NCBI GenBank assembly: GCA_049999805.1
Contig: JBNGIO010006328.1
Span: 181,022-206,263, forward strand
DNA from: Folioceros fuciformis
Lineage: Eukaryota; Anthocerotophyta; Anthocerotopsida; Anthocerotales
Direction of reading: 5' to 3'
Length of the DNA stretch: 25,242 nt
Shown: piece by piece, positions 10,712 through 19,802 of the stretch
Layout of the letters: the number at the start of each line of letters is the position of its first letter
Numbering within the stretch: position 1 is the first letter of the stretch
Program-made: the position numbers and the translations under genes
The notes under the pieces: model-generated
Databases searched by the model: none
What the model was told of the DNA's origin: nothing
The model's input: only the letters and a program-made list of their open reading frames with translations

Positions 10712-10976
10712 CTTCATCAAGTCCGTTGATTAGGAGAGCCACAGCCATGCTATTAAGCGTGTTCCAAGCATCAACATCAGCTTGGGTGATTAGAGTCCCT
10801 GTTGTTGCAGCGCCGGCAGCTGGGAGAACAAGCTCAGGATAAGTACCATCTACCACTGACCAGACACCTCGTGCACACAAGGTTGTTGTCATGCATACTC
10901 GCCATAGTTCAAACTTAGTTTTATTAAACCTGTCCTTGTCCTTAACTTCTGTTGTGTAAGTTGGAATTGACATCAT
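10712..10976 (-). pseudogene. Copia-1 gag, N-terminal part
   Basis: Starting at the MMSIPTY methionines (10976), the frame reads a Copia gag N terminus with DRFNKTKFELWRVCM and GVWSVVDGTYPEL, and ends at the nested insertion. It continues in frame with the gag at 8014 once the insert is removed. Upstream, a Pro-rich stretch (to about 11097) is open in the same frame but ends at a TGA. Confidence 0.85.
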
Positions 10977-11100
10977 GACAGGTGGTATTGGAAGTAGGTT
11001 ATGAGGTACAGGAGGTACAAGTGGTGGAATCGGAGGGGGATTAGGAGATGGAGTAGAAGGTCTCGGTGGACTAGCGGGGGGGGCTAGGATGAGGTGTCAA

Positions 11101-11508
11101 GAAACCTTGACCTCTTCTACGGATGATGTAGGGGGACAATGGAAAATTAAGGAGGTGATCCCTATCTGACATGTAAAGGGGAGACCTCCTACCAGGAAGG
11201 TATGCAGTTATTTATAAACAGAGCTCATTTTAGGGTTTCATGTTTGTTTCAGCAGAAAACTAACTTGCTGACTTTCTTCCTACGGTAGAGAAATTCAAAA
11301 AACGGTTATTAACCGCTTGTACTGGGACAACAAAAGCTATATGGGCAGAGGTATCAAGAGAAACAACACTATCCATGGAAATTTCTCCATCTAAAGATCC
11401 CTAGGCACGAACTTGGTAAGTTAAGTCAATCTTTTAATACATTTTAAAAAAAATTTGAGAAAATCATGTTATCGAGATTAAATCATGAGTTATTGAGATT
11501 ATGTCAAA
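11101..11508. other. AT-rich interval, no assigned gene
   Basis: No Copia LTR or primer site is recognisable here. An open segment at about 11287-11413 on the + strand is followed by a strong donor-like GTAAGT (11416-11421) and encodes KTVINRLYWDNKSYMGRGIK in one frame, vaguely like the N-terminal part of mariner-type transposases. The match is too weak to assign. Confidence 0.3.
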
Positions 11509-11639
11509 TTAAAGGCTATCGAGATTATATCATAAAACTTAAAACTTAAAGGCTANNNNNNNNNNTTAAAGGCTATCGAGATTATATCATAAAACTTAAA
11601 ACTTAAAGGCTATCGAGATTATATCATAAAACATAGACA
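11509..11639 (+). repeat. 37-bp tandem repeat with an assembly gap
   Basis: The unit TTAAAGGCTATCGAGATTAT plus 17 more bases occurs complete at 11509-11545 and 11566-11602, partial at 11546-11555, and with a diverged end at 11603-11639. Ten Ns (11556-11565) interrupt it. Two older, diverged relatives precede it (about 11468-11508). The copy number is therefore uncertain. Confidence 0.8.
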
Positions 11640-11700
11640 GTCATCGAGAGTGGGCCTATATATATATATGTAGTAGTTCTATACACTATGCTTTGTGATC

Positions 11701-11930
11701 TATTAAATAATGGGTTTATTATTTAAAGGGTCCATTCCTAACTTATTAATTAAATTAGGGTTAGAGGTCAAGTTGAAACGTTGTTTTAAGTTTTTTTTTA
11801 GGGTTATGAATGGTTACGACCCTTCACACACTTTCTTGTACCTTGCCAACCCCTTTTTTTAATAATCATTCTCTTATGTGCTAATTGCTATGGCTTCTAC
11901 CTATGCAAACTAATGAACCATTCTTGTTTA
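11701..11930 (+). repeat. Copia-2 5' LTR
   Basis: The 230-bp repeat begins TATTAAATAATGGG and ends TTCTTGTTTA, and the same ends appear in the 3' copy. The terminal dinucleotides are TA...TA rather than TG...CA. The preceding TGATC matches the base run after the 3' LTR, which fixes the boundary. Confidence 0.92.
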
Positions 11931-11942
11931 TGGTATCAGAGC
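11931..11942 (+). other. Primer binding site for tRNA-iMet
   Basis: TGGTATCAGAGC directly follows the 5' LTR and is the usual plant Copia primer site, complementary to the 3' end of initiator methionine tRNA. Confidence 0.9.
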
Positions 11943-12942
11943 AGGAATTGTTTCCATGCTTGGTGTGACGTATAATTGACCCTCTAACATCCAAATTTCA
12001 TGGATATACAACAGGGCCAAATTAAAGACGTCCACCACTTGCAATTATACATAAAATGTGTATCGGTCCTTTATAATCGCTAACTATTTTGCTATTCTAA
12101 CCCCACAGACCTCCAAATCATGAAGAGGCGCTCTTTCTCCAATCACTTGTGATCTCTCCAGTGACTGCACACAAGGAAACCTACCATAAATCAGTAAATG
12201 ATGCTTAAATTTAATAAATTGTGCCCTTAAGTTCAGCAATTATGCTTATTAACTAACCCAGTAGTGGAAATGACAAGGAAACATCATAAGTCACAATCTT
12301 GTAGATGCCATTCACCTCAGACATCATAAGTCATAATCTTGTAGATGCCATTCACCTCAGACATCTACATGTGTCATTAGATGTTGTAATTGTCATCCTA
12401 TAGCTTGTCATTTTCCACAATCCAGATCATACCTAAATACAAATAATATAGGTAAGTCAGATACTAGAAAATATAGCAAGTTAATCTAGAATCACCTCAC
12501 ACCTGCACTATACAAAATTAAGTTACTACAGAAGGAAATTCTTGAATTGAAGCGCAAAACAAAATATGATACAAATATGCTACTTTGGCAATTTGGTCAA
12601 TTAGCATGTAAGCAAACCTGGCTAGAAAACAAATTTGATCTGGTAGATACAAAAACACATATTTTGCAACCTACAGCCAAGCCAGTTTACTCACGTTGTG
12701 ATCCAGTAGTTTCCTCCATACCTAGTAACAGTCCATATCAACCTCAACCTGAACCGGTAGGTTTGACCACTAGTAAAATGTCACAATTGCTAGAGCCAAC
12801 TGACATAATACTTAGCAGCATTGCTAACCCTTTTAAACTGAATATAACCACCCTGTAGGATACCTACACAAGACAGGTCGACTAATCCTCGGCTTAGCAC
12901 CCACTTCAAGGTAGGGATCAACCTTTTTTTAAGCACCACAAT
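11943..12942 (+). other. Copia-2 leader, about 1 kb, including a 40-bp tandem duplication
   Basis: The distance from primer site to gag start is long for a Copia element. A 40-bp unit (12281-12320) is repeated at once (12321-12360) with one visible difference. No gag coding is seen before 12943; an unexplained open frame at 12490-12858 is listed separately. Confidence 0.6.
12490..12858 (+). other. Unexplained open reading frame in the Copia-2 leader
   Basis: The frame is open for about 122 codons after a TAG at 12487-12489, and has no early ATG. It reads a Leu/Lys-rich helix (YKIKLLQKEILELKRKTKYD), then a Pro/Ser-rich part ending at TAG 12856-12858. I recognise no family. It could be a captured host exon or chance. 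A CTAG just before it resembles a splice acceptor end. Confidence 0.3.
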
Positions 12943-13779
12943 ATGGGTACTAATCCACCCATAATAACACAAGTACATACTACAAAAGTTGAAATCAAAG
13001 ATAGGGACAGATTTAAAGCAATCTGGCGAATGCGAATGGAATCAATATTCGAGGAACATGACCTGATGGATATTGTCTCTAGAGCTCTAGCTCAGCTGAC
13101 AGTTCCCACTCCAGCACCTGCAGTAGGATCTTCATCAGCCCTTGTCATTACAGCATGGCACAAGAAGGATAAACGGGCTCGGAGCATCCTCTTATCAGCA
13201 CTTGATAAGAACATGATACATCACACCCAAGGCCAGCATACTGCTGCAGCCGTTTGGCGTGTATTCCTTGACATGTTTGCTGCCAAGGACCCAATGTCCT
13301 TGGTCAACTCTACACGCCTCTTTTATACCCTACGTATGAAAGAGTCTGATACTGTGGAACATTATGTTAACAAGTTCCGCACCCTCCGTGCTAAATTATC
13401 CTCTGCAGGACATGACATTACAGAATCAGCAGCTGCAACCACACTGTTGACTTCATTACCAGGCAGCTACCGGAGTTTCGTAAGCACACAAGCTGCATTG
13501 ATGAGGAAATCATCAAATTATACCTTATCTGAGCTCATAGGGGCTCTACTTGAAGAAGAATCCAGTAGGGTGAATATGGGACGGATCTCTAATCACCCAC
13601 AACAACATGTGATATATACCTCCAGAGGCAGAGGCCGTGGAGGATACAAACCTTTTTCTAATCCACGACGTCCATATTCAGGACCAGGCAATACCTCAAC
13701 TACACCACGTAGGGTGAAAGGCCCCTGTAATTGGTGTTGAATTCCGGGTAATTTTGAGAATGAGTGCCGGAAGAAATAG
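12943..13779 (+). pseudogene. Copia-2 gag
   Basis: The ATG at 12943 opens a gag with DRDRFKAIWRMRMES and the UBN2 block YTLRMKESDTVEHYVNKFRT, then a Gly/Arg-rich stretch (SRGRGRGGYKPF). The zinc knuckle at 13726-13767 is damaged: a TGA stop (13738-13740) follows CNWC, and Asn replaces the expected His. A TAG at 13777-13779 ends the next segment in the same frame. Confidence 0.9.
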
Positions 13780-15113
13780 GCAAGGGAACCTAGACGCCTT
13801 GCGGATACGAATGTGGCTGTTAGACAATGTAACAGCAGCTCAAAAGCACCAGCCATATTAGCTGTTTGCCTCTCACTAACCAGGGCGGATAAACATATGT
13901 GGTTTCTAGATTCTGGGGCAACTAATCATATTTGTCAGTCCCGTGACATGTTTATAACTTATATTACAACAACTACCAGTCAATTCGTCCTCCTAGGAGA
14001 TGATAGTGGACTGGCTATGCATGGGAAAGGAGACATTAAATTGCAGCCTAACCATGGTCACCAGATCATTTTGAAGGATGTCCTGCATGTCCCAAAGATG
14101 ACCAAAAATTTACTTTCAGTTCATAAGCTAATTTCAGATCATAGCTTACAAATTACCTTTACACCTACGTCGTGTTTTGTCACTCCTGTCGATGATTGCC
14201 AGATAGTCTCAGCTTCAGGAGTACCTTATCATGACCCGTACAGCCTGCAAATTACAGCAACAAAGCAAGCTTTAGTCTCAGATGCTAAACCTGGAGTAAG
14301 TCCAACTTTTCTTTGGCACAACAGATTATGCCACCCTAGCCATGGATATTTACAGCAAGTCCTACGAGATGTAGACTTATATAAGGATGGACTTACCTTT
14401 GAAGCTGATGATGACTTGTTTTGTGAGAGCTACCAATTTGGGAAGCTTTCTCAAAAACCTTATAATGATCCATCTCCTACTAGGGCTAGACAATTACTGG
14501 AAGTAGTCCATTTAGACATATGTGGACCAATGTCCACTCAGTCTTTTGGTGGATCAATATATTTTCTATCTTTCCTGGATGAGTGGAGTCATTACTGCCA
14601 GCTATATTTTTTACATAGCCGTAGTGAGAACTTTACCAAGTTTGTTGAATATGCAGCAATGGCAAAAGCTCAAACAGGGCATGTAATTAAAAGGCTGCGC
14701 AGTGACAACGGCAAGGAGTACCTTAGCGCTGAGTTCACAAATTTCTGCAAGCAAAAAGGGATTATACATCATCTAACTGTCACTTATCCACCACAAAACC
14801 CATTTGCAGAAAGATATAACAGAACAATTTAGGAAAGAACAAGGGCAACACTTACAGCAGCTGGACTTACAAGGGGATATTTGGCTCAAGCAGTGGATAC
14901 AGTCAATTATGTGGCTAACAGATTGCCTCTGAAACCACTGTATGATACCACTTCCTATCAAAGGTGGAAAGGCAATAAGCCGAGGATTAGTCATCTAAGA
15001 ACCTTTGGTGCATCAGCATATGCATTTGTACCAGAGGACAAAAGAAGAAAAATGGACAACAAGGCAACAAAGCATATTTTTGTAGGATACTCAGACATTG
15101 TGAAGGGATATAA
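13780..15113 (+). pseudogene. Copia-2 protease and integrase
   Basis: In the same frame as gag: protease motif FLDSGATNHIC, then DVLHVPKMTKNLLSV, a pre-integrase region with CESY where CxxC is expected, and integrase residues in HLDICGP, RLRSDNGKEY and FAERYN. A TAG at 14830-14832 interrupts the frame just after the catalytic Glu. The integrase C-terminal block IFVGYSDIVKGYKL is the last recognisable piece before a deletion junction near 15111-15119. Confidence 0.9.
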
Positions 15114-16499
15114 ACTTTCAGCCCCGTCGTCAAACCAACATCCATGCGTATCTTGTTGTGTTATGCTATTCAGAATCATTTGCTAGTCCACCAAATGGAC
15201 GTTAAGATGGCTTTCTTGAATGGTCCACTGGATGCAGTTATTTATATGCAGCAGCCCGAAGGGTACATATTGGACCCCTCACTAGTCTGCGAACTGCTCA
15301 AATCCATATATGGGCTCAAACAATCTGCCCGCATATGGAATGGCAGGGCTGCAACAAAACTCAAGGCATTAGGTTTCGAACAACTAACTGCAGATACGAG
15401 TGTTTTCATTCTGCGCAAAGATAATGAGCTGTGCATCATTGCCCTCTATGTTGATGACAATTTTATTTTTGCTATCAGCCAGGAAGTTCTGACTAGGATC
15501 AAGAAGCACTTATCTGATGAATGGGACATGACTGATGTAGGCCCTCTTCGTTTCGCACTTGGGATACAGTTTAATTTCAATCATGTAGGCTCCTCAGTCA
15601 CTCTACACCAGGAACACTTCATTAGGCAGATCCTTACAAAGTTCAAGCTAGAGGACATCAATCCAGTAGTAACTCCTATAGCTGCAGGTGAGAAATTATC
15701 TTTAGAGGATTGTCCAATCACAGCAGAAGATAAACATGAAATGTCCATTTTACCTTATCGCGAGGTAGTTGGCAGTCTTCTTTACTTGGCTGGATGGACA
15801 CGACCTGATATATCACAAGCCACTGGGATTGTGTCAAGATATCTTTCAAATCCAAGAAAACGTCACTGGACAGCAGTGAAAAGAATTCTACGCTATTTAA
15901 AAGGCACTTGGTATTTATCTTTGAGGTACACCAAGGCCACAGACCTCACTCTAACCTGCTACTCGGATGCTGATTGGGCAGGGGACATAGGTGGAAGAAA
16001 ATCAATTGCAGCCTACTGCACCTTACTTTGTGGATTTGCTGTGAGTTAGCAAAGTAAGAAACTCTCAACTATCAGCCTTTCCTCAACAAAGGCTGAATAC
16101 AGTGCCCTGTCACTTGCAGCAAGAGAGATCAGCTGGTTGAGACAGTTTCTTACTGATATTCACATCCAACAACACACTCCTACCACACTGCAATGTGATA
16201 ATCAATCGGCTATAGCTCTATCAGCTAACCCTATCTTGCATGCTCGGTCTAAACATATCGAAATACAGTTCCATTATATACGCTAGGTTGTAGAGCAAAA
16301 GGTAATCAAGCTTATTTATGTACCTACTGCCTAGAACGTGGCCGGTCTTCTAACAAAAGGCCTCTCTAAAGCACTACACGAACAACACAGACTATCAATG
16401 GGTTTGGTTCAGAATGTTGTTCAGTTGAAGAAAAGCAATGATGTAGCTCAAGCCTTGCTAGCACGCTATTCTCATGTCACCTGCAGACAAAGGGAATAG
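15114..16499 (+). pseudogene. Copia-2 reverse transcriptase and RNase H
   Basis: The frame differs from integrase and starts mid-domain at TFSPVVKPTSMR; the RT N terminus is missing. Present are HQMDVKMAFLNG, SIYGLKQSARIWN, catalytic YVDD (intact), PYREVVGSLLYLAGWTRPDI, and RNase H motifs SDADWAGD, TKAEYSA, CDNQSA and SKHIEIQFHYIR. In-frame TAG codons lie at 16047, 16284 and 16332; the final stop is 16497-16499. The third TAG occupies the place of the usual Gln in the Q-N-x-A motif. Confidence 0.92.
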
Positions 16500-16917
16500 C
16501 ATCAGGAGTTTAAATGGACATTAGAATTACACGGAGCCAGCTATTAGCAGCGTGGCCAGCATAAGTTCAGCACAAGACGTAGCAGCAACACCCTGGATGA
16601 AGCCCTTACTCCAGATCAAATCAGTGTGCAGTTGCAGCAAATCCTTTTCCCTCTCCACCAGCCAGCGGCATCAAGCAAGTTGTTTTTGGACGCGGAGTAG
16701 CTCCATGTCTGTAATGGACAGATCCATGTGGGTCTTCTGGTGCCGTTCCCCTTTCACAGCAGCGTGTGCTGCAATCCACTATCTCGCGCTCATAAGAGAT
16801 TTGCGCATGCGGCCATCTGCAAGGAAATGAGGCTACACGGCCTCACTCCGTGAACAGGCAACGCACGTTTTTCCTTTTTAGGGCTACTTAGTATTTAATT
16901 TAATTATCTAAATTAGG
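16500..16917 (+). other. Copia-2 3' untranslated internal region
   Basis: No conserved coding is seen between RNase H and the polypurine tract. A 92-codon frame (16552-16830) lacks family features and is probably chance. Confidence 0.55.
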
Positions 16918-16929
16918 CCTGAGAGGGGG
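16918..16929 (+). other. Polypurine tract of Copia-2
   Basis: A purine run ending GAGAGGGGG immediately precedes the 3' LTR start, as expected for the plus-strand primer. Confidence 0.85.
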
Positions 16930-17173
16930 TATTAAATAATGGGTTTACTATTTAAAGGGTCCATTCCTAACTTATTAATTAAATTAGGGTTAGAGGTCAA
17001 GTTGAAACGTTGGTTTAAGTTTTTTTTAGGGTTACGAATGGTTATGACCCTTCACACACTTTCTTGTACCTTGCGAACCCCTTTTTTTAATAATCATTCT
17101 CTTATGTGCTGATTGCTATGGCTTCTACCTATGCAAACTAATGAACCACAAACTAATGAGCCATTCTTGTTTA
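16930..17173 (+). repeat. Copia-2 3' LTR
   Basis: This 244-bp copy matches the 5' LTR except for scattered substitutions, a one-base T-run change and a 15-bp tandem duplication (CAAACTAATGA-CCA) near its end. It is followed by the TGATC target-site duplication. Confidence 0.92.
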
Positions 17174-17181
17174 TGATCAGA

Positions 17182-17307
17182 AGCATTGTTCCTAGTACAT
17201 AAGTTGTTTCATTATACAAGTTGTGTTATGGTGTTGTAAGTTGTCTTGCTGTGAGATATTTTGTATGTGTTTCTTACCCATTCTCTTTAACATGTAGGAA
17301 CAATGCT
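17182..17307. repeat. 13-bp perfect inverted repeat around the transposase start codon
   Basis: AGCATTGTTCCTA (17182-17194) is exactly complementary in reverse to TAGGAACAATGCT (17295-17307). The right arm contains the transposase ATG (17303). The arms are 100 bp apart. Confidence 0.7.
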
Positions 17308-19157
17308 GCGCAAGCTACCGCGCAAGCATGCTACCCTAACAAAGCAACAAAAGAAAGAGGTTTGCGAATATTATGTCCAACACTCTTGCACACTTAAGGA
17401 GTTGACTAGATGGACAACAAAGAAGTTTTCAGTAGCAGCTTCTAAAAGTGCATTGTCTAGGATTGTAAATGACAAAGACAAATGGTTGGACCCTGCCATT
17501 GGTCCAATAACTATTATGGCAGGAATGAGGGATAGACCAGTCGTATGCCCACAGGTTGACCATGCAGTACACATTTGGGCTCTTGCAATCCATGAGGGAT
17601 AGACCAGTCATATGCCCACACGTTGACCACGCATTACACATTTGGGCTCTTGCAATCCATGAGGGATAGACCAGTCATATGCCCACAGGTTGACCACGCA
17701 TTACACATTTGGGCTCTTGCAATCCATGAGGGATAGACCAGTCATATGCCCACAGGTTGACCACGCAGTACACATTTGGGCTCTTGCAATCNNNNNNNNN
17801 NNNNNNNNNNNNNNNNNNNNNNNNNNNNNNNNNNNNNNNNNNNNNNNNNNNNNNNNNNNNNNNNNNNNNNNNNNNNNNNNNNNNNNNNNNNTGCCCACAG
17901 GTTGACCACGCAGTACACATTTGGGCTCTTGCAATCCAAGCTCAAGGTGCCACAATTTCAAATGACTTGCTTTGTGAGATGGCTTCCAAATTCCACGAGA
18001 GAATTTCTGAAGATGAGATACCAAAAATGACATACCATAGAGGTTGGGTTGCTCGCTGGAAGAAAAGGTATAATTTTAAATCAGTTGTTAGACATGGAGA
18101 GGCAAGGAGTGTTGACAATACAGAAGCAGTGAAGGCAGCTATTAGAGAGCTGCAACTTCAAGTTCTTGATTATGGAGCTGCAAATGTTTTTAATATGGAT
18201 GAGACTGGTCTTTTCTTCAGATCATCGCCGAACAGGATACTTGCAACAATGCGTGTTGCAGGACGGAAGTAGTTTAAGGACCGGTTGACAATTGGACTGA
18301 CAACAAATGTTGATGGATCTTGCAAGTTGCCACCTTTTGTGATTGACAGATATCTTAGGCCTCATGTTTTTTCCGTCAGGAATGTTCAAAATTCCGAGAA
18401 TTTGAATATTATGTAGTCTGCAAACCAAAAGGCATGGATGACAATAGAGCTGTTTGAGAGGTTTTTGCTAGATTTTGACCAGAGGATGGTTGCATCAGGG
18501 CGGACTAGAGTGCTACTTATAGTGGATACTTGTCCTGGGCATCGATTTGGTAATGCAGCTCAATTGCAAGTTACAAAGGTGGTTTTCTTTCCACCCAATG
18601 TGACAAGCATATATCAACCTTTGGACCAGGGGATCATCCGTTCTTTCAAGGCTCAACATTGCAAGTTGATGATTTCGTACCAATGCAACCAAATCATAGA
18701 CAATGCGGCTACAACTATCAATGTATATCAAGCAATGGTTATGCTGGTAAAAGCTTGGACTTCATTTGTGAGTCCTCATACCATACACAATTGTTGGAGG
18801 CATAGCACTTTGGATGCGGAATTGCGTGCACAAGATGTTCGGTTCCGTGAGTCTTTGGATCTAAACAGCGCACCGCATGATCCATTGTCGGATCCTCAAA
18901 ATCACTCTAATTCGTTGGAAACGCAGGTAGAAGAGCTACAACAGTCCATGCGAAGCTGAGCATTATTAACATATGAGGATATAATAGGAATTGCTGATGT
19001 TGGATATCCAACGATGACAGTTGAAGAGTATCTGAACTTTGAGGAGGATGAAGGATTGGAGACTACGTATATTCCTACAGAGGACGAAATATGGCAAGCA
19101 TTGATCCCGACAAGATCTTGTAGCCCTTTCTCTCTACAGAAAGCCATAAAGGCTTAA
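17303..19157 (+). pseudogene. CENP-B/Tigger (pogo-like) transposase, decayed
   Basis: The start at 17303 gives an N-terminal helix-turn-helix (LTKQQKKEVCEYYVQHSCTL). A second, CENPB-type DNA-binding domain follows, from CPQVDHAVHIWALAI to GWVARWKKRYNFK. The DDE_1 catalytic core has Asp residues in NMDETGLFFR, LLIVDTCPGH and YQPLDQGIIRSF, the DDD triad of this superfamily. After a TGA at 18957-18959, the same frame continues with a C-terminal TYEDIIGIADVGYPTMTVEE region to TAA 19155-19157. Damage: a 67-bp tandem expansion with a 100-N gap in the binding domain, and in-frame TAG at 18270 and 18414 plus the TGA. If active it would cut and paste DNA at TA sites. No TIRs were identified. Confidence 0.88.
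17527..17937 (+). repeat. 67-bp tandem array inside the transposase coding region
   Basis: Near-identical units begin at 17527, 17594, 17661 and 17728. The fourth runs into 100 Ns (17792-17891), and a partial unit follows to about 17937. Unit length is not a multiple of three, so each copy shifts the frame. A single unit would restore continuity of the DNA-binding domain. The number of copies in the gap is unknown. Confidence 0.9.
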
Positions 19158-19802
19158 TAGCTATGACTACCAATCCAGGATGATTGTAGCTTGGTAGTCA
19201 TAGCTCAACTTGGTATTGGAACTATACTAGGGTTCTAAGCAGATGGTTGCTTTGCATTGTTGGGCAGCCATTACCTGTGGGTGGTTTCTTGGTAGAGAGG
19301 CACCCAATGACTGTACTCTTTTCATTAGGAACAACGTGATCTCCCAATTCAATAACATTGAAGACATCATAAGGCTATAAGCTCATGATGTTTAAAAATA
19401 GATAGCTTCATGTTTAAGTCTTGGTCCTATAGTTCTTTGTATAACGCTTTGGCTATTAGCAACCTTTAGACAAAACTTAAGACGAAACCATATACATGAG
19501 GCTGCTTGTTAGTGTGGTTGCTCTTAATCCTTCCATTGCATGTACATTCTAAGACCCAAAGTAGTAAAACAGGGACAATGAAGCCAAAGAAGATACGCTA
19601 ATTTATCGCACGCACGCTTTGGGCCGGCTTCCTCAGCACACGGCTGACATCCCACCGACACATGTGTCACCTGCTGTTGCTCTTGATACCTGGATCCGAT
19701 ACCGGATCTCCACAAAACACGCAGTGACAATATGGAATGAATGCACTGCAAAATGCGAGTGTTAAAAGCCAAGCCAAGTCAGCATAACACGGTGCTTTCA
19801 AG
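19110..19802 (+). repeat. Duplicated 0.7-kb unit, copy A
   Basis: The unit runs from ACAAGATCTTGTAG to GCTTTCAAG and is repeated at 22127-22892. Its start overlaps the last codons of the transposase. A hairpin with 14-bp arms lies at 19159-19172 and 19192-19205 (loop 19 bases). It lacks ~73 bp that copy B has. No coding is recognised in 19158-19802. Confidence 0.9.

Larger units (their letters stand above)
4823..11100 (-). mobile_element. Copia-1: decayed Ty1/Copia retrotransposon, interrupted
   Basis: Reading right to left the order is gag, protease, integrase, reverse transcriptase, which is the Copia order. The frame is broken by many stops and shifts. The reverse transcriptase ends soon after its YVED motif near 4823, so the rest of RT, RNase H and the 3' LTR are absent. 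No 5' LTR or primer site was recognised on the right, so the ~11100 boundary is approximate. A second element, 8020-10711, sits inside gag. The element is dead and older than that insertion. Positions 4621-4822 to its left hold no recognisable gene; a palindrome TTTTGGTACCAAAA lies at 4671-4684. Confidence 0.85.
11701..17173 (+). mobile_element. Copia-2: full-length but defective Ty1/Copia retrotransposon
   Basis: LTRs at 11701-11930 and 16930-17173 flank a primer site, gag, protease, integrase, RT, RNase H and a polypurine tract, all on the + strand. The 5-bp target-site duplication TGATC (11696-11700 and 17174-17178) is exact. The gag-pol frame has stops and an internal deletion, so the copy cannot encode its own proteins. 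By eye the LTRs differ by about six substitutions over ~229 aligned bases, so this insertion is younger than Copia-1. It sits about 125 bp upstream of the transposase start codon. Confidence 0.93.

Noticed and set aside
11287-11413. Mariner-type transposase exon
   Set aside because: Resemblance is limited to a short helix-like stretch and one strong donor site; not enough to call.
11509-11639. CRISPR-like array
   Set aside because: Units are directly abutting with no unique spacers; this is a simple tandem repeat in eukaryotic DNA.
17675-18033. Several - strand frames through the 67-bp array and N gap
   Set aside because: They are artefacts of the repeat being open in many frames and of Ns being read as unknown residues.
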